The notes under the pieces: generated by a model
Database searches by the model: none
What the model saw: the letters and a program-made list of their open reading frames with translations, nothing else
Told to the model about the DNA's origin: nothing
Shown: piece by piece, positions 54,835 through 64,000 of the stretch
Layout of the letters: every line of letters begins with the position of its first letter
Position numbering within the stretch: the first letter of the stretch is position 1
Position numbers and translations under genes: made by a program
Source: Azolla caroliniana
Lineage: Eukaryota; Polypodiophyta
Assembly: GCA_043228905.1 (NCBI GenBank)
Contig: JBHGNT010000027.1
Span: forward strand, 310,001 to 374,000
Direction of reading: 5' to 3'
DNA: 64,000 bases

Positions 54835-55172
54835 TGCCTGCTGCTTTCAGAACACGCTTTCCCTGTCTATCTTTGGTAGGCGATTTGCTGGTTTCTGGAG
54901 CACCGCTTGTTTAGCAGGTGGATCCAGAGTGCCAAAGAAAAGAAGAGCGGTTTTCCGCTTCTTCCGCCGGCCGCAGGTCAGCCTCTGAGGGCGCATCCCG
55001 GGCTTGTCCACGTCAACGCTATAGGTGACTTGTTCAGGAGGCAGCTTTTCTTTTCGGGCTGGTCCTCGTGGATGGTTCTCTAACCTTCCACACACTGTTA
55101 AGGAATGACCTAGTCATGTAATAGGGTCTCTTAAAGGAAATTATGCGGGTAGGTACTTGCAGCTCATAGAGG

Positions 55173-55207
<35 letters not shown>

Positions 55208-55805
55208 CGGGTGTTGAGACTTCGCCAGCCCAGCCCAGCCCAGCCCAGCCCAGCCAACATGGGTGCTGCTTTCGCGCTCCTATGCAGCAGCAGAAAGCCA
55301 TTCTGTTAATGAAAGCGGCGAGTCATGCCACGATGAACCGCTTCATCGAAAAGCGTTAGTGAAAAGTACAGCGCGCAGCCGGAATATTATTATTATTCGT
55401 TACTCATTTCATGACTGAAGCGCCAGCCAAAAAAACAAAACAAACAAAAAACTAGCACCTTTGAAAACAAAAGTGGTAGGGCCAGGAAGCCACCTGGCAA
55501 TAGGAAAGTGCACGAATCGAGATCCGGCCTCTCCTCATTACGAAGAACCGGCAGATTCAGGTAGCTTGCCGGCCAAGTGAAGTGGTAGCTTGCCTAAGGC
55601 AGGTTCCTGTTCTTACAAGGGGTCTTCCGGGCTTCTGACAATGAATTTTCGAGGATTCTAGGGATAACATTGTTGAGCGAACACTGGACGTTGACATTTA
55701 TAGGAAGGTACTACTTTGGGCGATCTTCAACAAAGTTGTGCTAATAGGCCTTCAAGCAAGTAGGAACCTGTATGTCGATAAGGTTTGTGCCTTGTTTAGG
55801 GATAG
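54835..55805. other. spacer with tandem arrays
   Basis: (CACG)n at 55171-55208 and (CAGCC)n at 55227-55256. No recognised gene. Confidence 0.6.
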
Positions 55806-56791
55806 GTATCCGCTCTTGAAAATCACCGGCCCGCCCCTTCCACCCATCATAGTGCCCCCTCGTCCGTTACTTTACCTCAGTGCTCTCCTGCCCGCGTAAC
55901 ATTATGAAAGGGTTGAGAACAGCAACGGCGACGGTATAGCAAGAGAAAGCTAGAGAGAAAGGGCTATGGGAATGTGAAGGACTCCCTTCGTTGAAAAAGA
56001 AAGTGTCGATTGTCTATTCTTTAGGCACTCGCGGGAGACTAATCTCTCCTAGAGAACACGTGTGGGAAGTATTCGTTTCTAATAATCCCAAAGTCTTTAA
56101 GGTTTTGACCATTTTGTGTAACCATTAGGATGCTCCGAAAACACTGGAGTACAGGAAGGAAACACTGGTGTCAAAGCATTCTTTGGGAACCACATCCTGT
56201 TCTTCCTAGATGGATGATTTGCCCCGTTTGATGCCGTCGTGTGAAAGTTGTTTTCATGATTTAGGAATTCAACTGATTTTAGGTAATCCATCTTTATGTG
56301 GCACGACATGAAAGGTGCTATGAAAAACACGTAACCGACCGAATTACGTGAAATGGATAAATCAATCTGGTTAGGGCATTCTTTAGAACTTACTTCAGGA
56401 AGAATCATCCAGGGCTGCGGTTGCGGTTTCTTCTTTCTTGTATTCATAACTTTTTTCTATTGCTTTTTCGGCGAAAAGGCAAGCAAGTTTTACCTGACTT
56501 AACTGAAAAGCCTAGAAGTGTTTGTAATGCACAGCATCCTTAGCTCAGTCGGATAGAGCAACAACCTTCTAAGTTGAAGGTCACAGGTTCAAGTCCTGTA
56601 GGATGCGGAAAGTGCACATTAGATTATATACCTACGGAATGCTTTGCCCTTGTTCAGGGCGGGCTAGCGGGTTCTTCCTTTCAACCGAACCTGCATCATG
56701 CTTCGGTCACTTTTCGCTATATTGGTATATGGGATTACTTGCCCCTTTTCACTTCTTTTTAAACAGCCATGATTATAAAGAACCAATCTCA
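55806..56791. repeat. 986-bp inverted repeat, right copy
   Basis: Reverse complement of 32468-33453. It ends inside the leader block upstream of nad4L. Confidence 0.95.
56532..56606 (+). tRNA. trnR(ucu): tRNA-Arg(UCU), copy 2
   Basis: Same sequence as 32652-32725, here on the plus strand because it is inside the inverted repeat. It lies about 220 bp upstream of nad4L in the same orientation. Confidence 0.94.
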
Positions 56792-56809
56792 CTACGATTT
56801 TTATGAAAC
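56761..56809 (+). promoter_or_regulatory. 5' leader block shared with nad9
   Basis: See 37539-37588. It ends 19 nt before the nad4L ACG start. Confidence 0.6.
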
Positions 56810-56827
56810 GAAGAAAGACTTTTTCTT

Positions 56828-57130
56828 ACGGATCTGGTCAAATATTTGACATTTTCCATGATTTCCTCTCTTTCAGGTATTCAGGGAATTCTCTCAAATA
56901 GAAGGAATATTACTATTATGCCGACGCTAATTGAGTTAATGTTATTGGCTGTCAATTTGAACTCTCCGGTATTTTCTGTCTATTCGGATGATATGATGGG
57001 TTAATCACTCACTTTACTAGTGTTAACGGTGGCAGTTGCGGAATTCGCAATTGGGCTGGCCATTCCGGTGGTAACTTCTCGAATTCGCGGGACCATTGCC
57101 GTGGAATTTCCTAATCGCATGAAAGGTCGA
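56828..57130 (+). CDS. nad4L: NADH dehydrogenase subunit 4L
   Basis: Nad4L is a small membrane subunit of complex I. The frame reads ACG(Met)[98 protein letters not shown], then CGA. The single TAA is the conserved Gln after DDMMG, and the final CGA (57128-57130) fits an edited UGA stop. Length is exactly 100 residues. No intron is present. Confidence 0.96.
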
Positions 57131-57194
57131 GCACCATTAAACTCATTGCACTTCGTTTTTCCTTCTTGAATACGAAGTATACTTTGGCATTAAG

Positions 57195-57278
57195 GGAGGA
57201 GATACGATTCGAATCTCTCTTTTGAAAGCGGATTTACTGAAATCAAACGCTTTTTTCATTCGGCCACTTCCCGCTTCG
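57195..57278 (-). tRNA. degenerate type II tRNA-like sequence
   Basis: The minus strand has GGGAAGTGGCCGAATG.., a D arm typical of Tyr/Ser/Leu tRNAs, a long variable arm, a T arm around GATTCGAATC and a ..CTCCTCCC 3' end. The anticodon stem-loop GATTTCAGTAAATC is one base too short for a normal loop, and two acceptor pairs fail. It is probably a decayed tRNA, lying 65 bp after nad4L. Confidence 0.4.
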
Positions 57279-57851
57279 ACTTTCCGAGCCAAGATTAGGG
57301 TTTATTTTGATATATGAACCCGGGCATATACGGGCTTTATGAGGTTTTTTCATAAAACGAAATACTCCCGATAGAAAAGTAGGGTCCCATTCACCTTATT
57401 CGCTTGCACCACCGGCTTGCTAGAGGCTCTACCGTTTCCGAAGTAATAACTTTTAATATATTAAGAAGAACAAAATAGAATCACCATGGCTAATACTTAC
57501 TCTTTTACAGTCTGTCAGACTTTAAACGGCTTCTTTTCTTTTCTTTTCTTTTCTTTCGGGCCTCGCCCAAGAAAGAAAGCCGGATCAAGCCAGTTATAGG
57601 CTATAAACGTAACAATTGTTATTTGGATTTTCTTATTTACACGCCTGAAGTATCAGGCAACTGTTTGAGGTCCCACGCAGCAGCAGCACGGTCTCGCTGA
57701 TTTGTTTAGTCGAACGAAAAGGTGTCGCAAAAGAGTTTGATGAGGTCCAATGGCCTCGTATATTTTGCTTATTCAACACTCACTGGAAGATCCTGCTACG
57801 CTACCGAGGCTGTGGGCATTGCTAATTCTTTGCCTCTTTGGAGTTCCCCTT

Positions 57852-57892
<41 letters not shown>

Positions 57893-58721
57893 GCGGGCGG
57901 AAGAATGGGCACATGTCATTACAGCAGCGGAAGTGAAACCGGAGACCTGGCGGGAGATTACACCCATTACTGCAAACACTACTAACGAAAAGGTTGGGCA
58001 AGAAGACTCAACGATGAAGCGGCACAAAATAACGTAACGAGGGCTACGAGCAGTACAACAGCTACAGGCTGTATACATTCTAACCATCCATAGTGTTGGA
58101 AGCAAAAACGACGACTATCTCAATTATTGGGGGGAAAGGGGGTATATTTTATTTTGCAAAAAGGGGATCACGGCTTAGCCCAACTCACTGCTGGATCTTA
58201 TAGTAGACCGCTTCTTCAGCCACAATGAATGCATAAATGATGCTGCAAACCAAACCACTGCTAGCCAATATCTTACGACATCCAGGCCGCAGGTCGATTG
58301 GGGGTAAACTTCTGTAGGTCATATCGTTGATTTCTCTAGCGGAAACGATGGCATCATTTTGAGGCTATTTCAATTCGTATTAGTAGCCTTTTGATCAATT
58401 ATTGGACTTTTCTTTTTCCGTAGTCGTCGCAACGACCGACAGCGGCGAATGACGGGCGGGAGTATTCTCACCAACAGCCAAGGGAAAGCCATGGCACTTC
58501 AAGCGCTCTTTCGCTATTGACCCTTGCCGCCAGACAAAACTGTAACTACAATAAGAAGTATTTCCGAAAAGCAAGCAGCTTTGGCCTATCAGGATCCCGG
58601 CCCTTATCTTCCGCATCTTCGGCCGTTGCACCGGCCGGGAAAGTATCCGGAATGTAGGATGATCCGCCTTGTCAGTGGCCGTTCCGCTTACGGTTATTAG
58701 CTTTGGCTAATAACTTACTAA
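57279..58721. other. spacer nad4L-cox1 (left part)
   Basis: (TTTTC)n near 57533-57557 and a long (TTGC)n array at 57850-57893. No recognised gene. Confidence 0.55.
57850..57893. repeat. (TTGC)n tandem array
   Basis: About ten units, one of the longest in the window. Confidence 0.95.
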
Positions 58722-58885
58722 GAGATCATCAACCTGCCTCCCTCGTATGGCAGGGATTGACTAAAGAACTGGGCTTGATCTTGGCCCGGAATGAACGCTA
58801 GCAATATGCCTAACACATGCAGCAAGTTGGACGTCGTTTCTGTTCTAATTCTATGGAACAGTTGAAGACGAAGTAGCGAACGAGA
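58722..58885 (+). pseudogene. rrn18: rrn18 5' fragment
   Basis: It follows the leader and first 120 nt of rrn18 (27897-28040): CATCAACCTGCCT, CGTATGGCAG, TTGATC.TGGC, GAATGAACGCTAGC.ATATGC, TAACACATGCA, GAACAGTTGAAGAC.AAGT. Most changes are transitions plus two small insertions, so it is an old copy. Confidence 0.88.
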
Positions 58886-59188
58886 AAGCTAATACGGAAT
58901 GGATTGTCCTTCTATTTGTAGTAGTTTGTTTCGGTATTCTGGTATCTTTCCTTTGTTCTTCATTATGCGTAAAAGTTCAAGTTCTCTTCGCTGCAGGATC
59001 TGCTCGTCTTTTGCGGATGCGGACCACTTTTCTCTGCCGGTCAAGCACCAAGCTTATCATTGGGGAGGACCCGATGATGGTACGCGGCTGAACGCCAAAG
59101 TGATTTGCGTAACCAGAACTGACAGCTAAGGGCAAGGTTACAAGCGGCGAAAAATAGGAATCAGGCATGTTCCATTCGGTGGTTCCGG

Positions 59189-60368
59189 TTGCTTAAGACT
59201 GGTTTCCCTGATAGCTGAAAGTTCTCCAAAAGTATGAAAAGCTGGAGGGCTTTATACCATCCATTCGAATGTGGTTGAATTCTATTCACCAGCCCGAGGA
59301 CTTAGAGCACACTTGTTCCCACTGCTCGAAGTTTTGAAAACTACTACAAAAGAACGAGGGATCCCCGGTACGAGAACATAAGGGCCGAAACTACTTGAGG
59401 CATTCCGTCCGACGTAAGCATCTGGATAATCAGGGATGCAACATGGCATGCCCGAAGGACCTGGGAGATGCGTGAGAGAGAGAGTCAGATTCGCTCCAAG
59501 GAAAGTAATCCAAAGATAAATTTAACCCGAAGTCTCTAGGTATTAAAGACCAGGCATTTTACCTATCCGGTAGTAGAACCCTACGAATAAAGCAGAAACA
59601 GCTCCCGTAAGAAATGCATGATAGGAATATGCAGCCACGTGATAAGTATCATATAGAGCAACGTCTATCCCGAAATTAGCCGAGACTATACCAGTAAGTC
59701 CTCCTATAGTAAACGGAAAAGTAGACCCTACTGCAAATGACATGAGTGTTTTGTATTATATTGAGCCTCCCCACATGATGGCAATCCGACTAGGAACCTT
59801 GATTCCAATAAGCACGACAATAATCATGATGGCCGCCGTGAAGTAGGCACGTGTATCCACGTCTGAGCCTACAGTAGACGTATAATAAGCCCGAGCAGTA
59901 AATCCAGGAACTCCAATACTGATCATGGCATACACCGTGCCTGAATAACCGAAGACAGGTTTTCTGGGGAGAGTGGAGACGATATAACTAATGATACCAA
60001 GTCCTGACGGAATAAAAGTATGAACCTCTAGATAACCGGGGAGCCGAGAAGGATGCTAGTATAAGATAGGGTCCCCTCCTCCAGCAGGGTCAGAAGAGAT
60101 GATATTAGAGTTTCAATCGGTTGATGACATGGTAATTGCACCCGCCGGTACGAGAGGAGGTGGTAAAGGTAGGAATGCTGTCACTGAAACGAACCGAACG
60201 GATAGGGATAATCTATGCATGGTCATTCCGGGTCCGCGCGTGTTAAGGATAATGGTTATAAAATTAATGAAACCTAAAATAAAGAAAACACCTGATAGGT
60301 AGAGACTAGAAGTGGCTAAATCAACAGCTCCTCCGGAATGACTGGTTATACTACTCAGAGGGGGATAG
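59189..60368 (-). CDS. cox1: cox1 exon 2, cytochrome c oxidase subunit 1
   Basis: Cox1 carries the heme a, heme a3 and CuB centres. The exon reads [52 protein letters not shown].., [29 protein letters not shown].., [19 protein letters not shown].., [15 protein letters not shown].., MWGGSI*YKT.., [29 protein letters not shown].., [11 protein letters not shown].., [24 protein letters not shown]. Stops fall at conserved Arg and Gln. The likely stop is CAA at 59189-59191 edited to UAA, which gives a normal Cox1 length of about 524 residues with exon 1. Confidence 0.94.
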
Positions 60369-61449
60369 CACATATGTTAAATAGCCTCAGGTTGTGTTTG
60401 CCTAATGCTATACGCCATATGTCTCTGTATGGATCGGACTGTACCTTTATCTATCATCCTGTCATGAAGCCTTTCCTTTAGAGAATCCCTCAGGTCTACT
60501 CGAACTTTTCCCGATTATTCTTATGGCGGATGGCCCTTGACCGGAGCTTCAGCTCTAGTGATTTTATACGAATCGCTTTAGAAGAGCTAACTTGTACCAA
60601 GCACTGTCCCACTGTAGACAGTCTTGAATCAATAAGGGCGCGCAAGAAAGAAAAGAAAAGAAGCGGCTTCAGCATGAAGGGCGGGCGGCTGAGTAAGAAT
60701 ATGTGGCCTTCGTCCCATAGCCCCTGATAAAGGCCAATTCGGCCAACCGCTTCTTCTTCTTCGGTTCGGGAAGCGCCTTGTTTTCTGCCCTTCCTGTATG
60801 AGGTCTCTCTGCCTCTATAAAGCCGGTAAGCCGATCAAGGTCAGCGGCCATACCTCCGAGATTGACACAAGTCTCTAGAAGAGTAGCACCCCTTGAATCT
60901 TTACGGATGTAGCACTTGTGCCCTATTGAGAGCTGCTGCTTTGGATCTTTTAATACCTGATGGGCTGGCTTTACGAACTCCCTCGCAATAGAAATGCTTA
61001 CTAATCAAGTATGGATATTGACCAAATATAAGAAAAAGCTAGCATCTTTCGATCTGATACACTCCCATGATCTTATGCGCCGCATTGACAGACCTTACAT
61101 TAAGCATCTTCCTGACGTAGTAAAGGATCTGTAGATTGTATTTGCCTTGGGCAAGCAATAGGGAGACTCAGGTTGTACTCGCGTCTTAGAGCACGATGCT
61201 GCCTGCTGAAGCAGCTCACACCCACAAGCTATCCGCAGAGTGATAGATATTCCGCATTGAGTCTCTGATGGGAGGGAAGATTCGCCCTCCCAGGCAGGTT
61301 GTCCCCTTGTGGGAAAGGTTTTTGCATATAGCAGTTTGGATTTTGTTGAAGGCCTGCGGCCCGGCTTAGCCTTTTTTTCTGTAGCGAGGACGTTCCTGCA
61401 TCGAGCGGAATTACTGTTCCCTATGTCTCCACAGGGCACGGCCTTTTTA
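60369..61449 (-). other. cox1: group I intron cox1i395
   Basis: Coding breaks after ..EVGSGTGWT(GT) and resumes at (C)TATCCCCCTCTG, the position of cox1i395. The upstream exon ends in T and the intron ends in G, as in group I introns. A P7-like 3' element GGTACAGTCCGATC lies near 60425-60445 on the minus strand. No LAGLIDADG endonuclease frame is visible in its 1081 nt. Confidence 0.8.
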
Positions 61450-61844
61450 ACCGTCCACCCAGTGCCACTACCCACCTCTACTGAGGCTAAACTTGATGAA
61501 AGCAACAGCAAAGATGACGACAACCGAAATAGAATATTATTTAATCATAGAAATGCCGTGTCAGGTGCACCTGTAAGAATCAGAACGAACCGGTTACCGA
61601 ATCCACCTGTCATCGCCAGCGTAACCGGAAGGGATGTCGTTAAAGAAGCGTAAGCGATTATTAACACATTATAAGGTTAATGATTTCCACCAGGAATTTA
61701 ATGGCCGGGTTATGCTGATTCCATACAGATTAGTACTAAGAGGCGTGTGCCCATTACTCCAGCCGTGACACCAAAGATTGAGTGTAGAGTACCTATATCT
61801 TTGTAGTTCGTAGAAAATAGCCATCTTTACACGAAACGGTTTGT
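61449..61844 (-). CDS. cox1: cox1 exon 1
   Basis: It reads [126 protein letters not shown], matching M.N..QRWLFSTNHKDIGTLY.IFG..AGVMGT.. of Cox1. The expected start codon is ACA, which cannot become AUG by pyrimidine editing. The same frame stays open (apart from editable stops) for 94 more codons upstream, so the true start is unclear. Confidence 0.92.
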
Positions 61845-62126
61845 ACATGAAAGAGTCTTGGCTACTATAATCAATGTAAGGGAGATGAATCCTATTGCAA
61901 ATACAATCGGAATGAAGAAATCCTAAAATCCAATAATCAGTTCCACAACCGAAGAGACTTCTAGATCTTTCAGGATTTCTAGGCCACCCGAAAGATCGGG
62001 TAGTGTATTCTACGACAGATTGAGGAGCACCTGCGGGAACAACTCTTCGTTGTTATTTTAAAGAGTTGCGATGTCCTCGTGCAATTCGGTCTATAATCTT
62101 TCTAAGCTGTTTATGACTATGGGCAT
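61845..62126 (-). CDS. in-frame upstream extension of cox1, unknown
   Basis: From an ATG at 62126 the frame runs MPIVINSLERL*TELHEDIATL*NNNEELFPQVLLNLS*NTLPDLSGGLEILKDLEVSSVVELIIGF*DFFIPIVFAIGFISLTLIIV and continues directly into cox1. All four stops are TAG or TAA, editable to Gln. It looks like an acidic helical part followed by one membrane helix. I recognise no family. It could be a small separate gene overlapping or fused to cox1. Confidence 0.45.
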
Positions 62127-62237
62127 GTCTTATCCAATCTGTTTCTTTTCCTCGGTGCTTTATACCTAGGGCAGTCTCCTGCATTCATGGCAGTTCCTAT
62201 GGTTGCAAAAACAACAAGGAGTCGGTTCCCGTATATA

Positions 62238-62374
62238 CCCGGCTTTTCTTGTATGCTTTCGGCAAGCAAAAAAAACGCTAGCGGGCCTACCACGCTTCGC
62301 GCCTGCGTCTTTGCCAGACAGTATTTGCCAGTAGTGCCATCCCACCCGACCTGAGGATTTAGTTTGTCCCTTGC
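62238..62374. repeat. 137-bp repeat, copy 2 (inverted relative to 22060-22196)
   Basis: Exact reverse complement of the copy in nad7i140. Confidence 0.95.
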
Positions 62375-63238
62375 TAAAATATCTTTGAAGAACTTGTACT
62401 GATTTTCCAGGTCGGTCCTCGCGAGCGGATATGGGCCCTAGAGGATGGTGTAGAAACTCTCTGCCCGTAAGTCGTGCCTGAAAGCGGTTCATCCGGGTGA
62501 AGCCGGCGGCGAGGAATTGACTGGTGCTGCGTTCACTGCTTGCTCGAAGGCCCGTATCCGCGCAGGCAGTAAGCAACAGATTGGTTCGTAACAAAAACAG
62601 CTTAGAAAAGAAAAAGAATAAAGTTATTTCCTATTAAACTAGTGATTGTAAAGAAAAAAATCCTTCACAACGCCAAGGTATTTTAGCAAGACACTACATA
62701 AGACTTTCGCCCTGGATGATATATGGGTTCTCATGAGAAAGAATGGTCGGTTTCCTTTTAATGAAGTAAAATCCACACCTTGACGCCCGGAATCCCGTAA
62801 CGAGTGAATGTTTATTAGGAACCGAACTGATGGGCTTTCCCTAAAGTAACACCAAAAGTCTACCTCCTTTCGTGCGTCCTTCGCCTCCTCCTAAATAAAT
62901 TCACTTTCTCTAAAGTAGCCCAATGGATTGTTAACAAGTTCTACGATATACTTATCTTCAAGCCAACCAAGTACTTTAGCACCTTATTGCATACATGTTC
63001 GAACTCAACTCCAGGTCGCGTATAATCACTCTCATTGCAATCAACCATGGCTACTCCAATATTAATTAATTTTGGCTTTCTTTCTATAAACTTTCGTTCC
63101 AGCCAGGGAAACGGTGAAGGATAGTGATTTACGGCATGACTGTACAGTTTAGCCGTCACCACTTGTAATTTGAGTCGATAGCCAAACACGGATTATGCCC
63201 TCTACGCAGACAGAGAACCGCCCAACCTAGCTGCGCAA

Positions 63239-63267
63239 ATTGCTTGCTTGCTTGCTTGCTTGCTTGC
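63239..63267. repeat. (TTGC)n tandem array
   Basis: About seven units. Confidence 0.95.
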
Positions 63268-64000
63268 CCCCTTCTTGCGGATGCGGAAGAACTTGCTTGC
63301 TGCTAAGTTTTATTAGCGCAGGTGAAGGCCTTTCCGCTGTCTGTGAGGCGGATAACGGGCAATCTCACTCATTGCGCTGTTTTATTGACTTCGCCACGGC
63401 ACCACTTTTTTGGCGGATAAACGGCCTTCATGCTGCCGTTAGTCGAGGCGGCCCGATGAACCAGTGCAGCAGAAAAGAATTTCGGTTATAGAATGGCCGG
63501 TCTCTTTCACTTGCTTCTGATCAAAGGCCGGCAGAGAAGTAGCCGTACAGATAGCATAGGCTGCGGCCTATTCTTGCAGAGAAAACAACTTCGAGAATGA
63601 TAACCCGTAGGTACCGGTGGGTTCGATCAGTCCCTGGAGTTCGCTAGGTGATATCTATACGGCAAGGAGGATATGAAGCTATCCCTACGGAATCCAATCC
63701 CTGTGGTCCTAGATCGGTCCCGAAGCACTAGTCCGGTACCTGCTGCAATCAGTCCCTATGGTACTTGCTGCAACCAGTCCCGAACCCAAAGGTTTGCTAC
63801 GCTGCCGCTGTAGGCATAGTTGGTACCGATGTTCACTGAGATTGGGAATCCCCGCTTCGTGCTGATCGTATCGTATTCTCTTCGCTTATTGCAGCTGTGG
63901 TAATCGAGGCTTTGCTTTGTATTCTCGAAGTACGAACGCTAGCTGATCGCTTCGTATCCTTTCAACCGTTGAGGAGCTGCAACTGCTTGGCGTTGTCTAT

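Larger units (their letters stand above)
62127..64000. other. right end of window, no recognised genes
   Basis: It holds the 137-bp repeat copy at 62238-62374 and a (TTGC)n array at 63239-63267. ORFs at 62166-62594 and 62941-63189 on the minus strand and 63240-63491 on the plus strand are unassigned. Confidence 0.5.

Noticed and set aside
57722-57985. Possible plastid rbcL-like fragment
   Set aside because: Short resemblance (..YTPE..) only; no sustained alignment in any frame.

Overview
The window is plant mitochondrial DNA. It carries respiratory-complex genes (nad1, nad4L, nad5, nad6, nad7, nad9, sdh4, cox1, atp4, atp6, atp9), ribosomal protein genes (rps7, rps12, rps14), two rrn18 copies, about twenty tRNA genes, ten group II introns or intron 3' ends in known plant positions, and one group I intron in cox1. 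The reading frames carry TAA, TAG and TGA where conserved Gln or Arg codons belong, many Leu/Phe codons appear as Pro/Ser, several genes start with ACG, and several end in CGA, CAA or CAG exactly where a stop belongs. That fits heavy two-way RNA editing (C-to-U and U-to-C). Together with cis-spliced nad1 and nad5 introns that are trans-spliced in flowering plants, and a large set of native tRNAs, this points to a fern or another early-diverging vascular plant. The species cannot be named from the sequence. Because of the editable stops, most real genes do not appear as single long ORFs.

Layout. 1-4390: nad1 from intron i258 to the stop. 4850-5919: rps12-rps7. 7900-9492: minus-strand trnL(uag), trnS(uga), trnV(uac), trnC(gca). 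9699-11392: minus-strand rps14 3' exon and sdh4. 13324-13932: minus-strand nad6. 14423-20745: complete five-exon nad5 on the minus strand. 21327-26024: complete four-exon nad7 on the plus strand, with a tRNA-like element in its leader. 26117-30263 and 38301-42447: two copies of a 4147-bp direct repeat, each with trnS(gcu), trnfM(cau) and rrn18. 30555: trnG(ucc). 32468-33453 and 55806-56791: a 986-bp inverted repeat with trnR(ucu). 36860: trnS(gga). 37606-38160: nad9. 42583-46161: trnP, trnE, atp9, trnD, trnK, trnM. 47364-48116: atp6. 51126-54834: trnA, atp4, trnI(cau), trnQ, trnW, trnR(ucg). 56828-57130: nad4L. 59189-61844: minus-strand cox1 with group I intron i395, its frame open upstream to 62126.

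The spacer DNA is unusual. It is full of tetra- and pentanucleotide arrays, above all (GCAA)n/(TTGC)n, also inside introns and inside rrn18. It also holds a short palindromic element built on GGTTCATCA...TGATGAACC, exact dispersed repeats of 50-1000 bp, and fragments of rrn18, atp6, atp9 and nad9. I did not find cob, cox2, cox3, atp1, nad2, nad3, nad4, rrn5 or rrn26 here.
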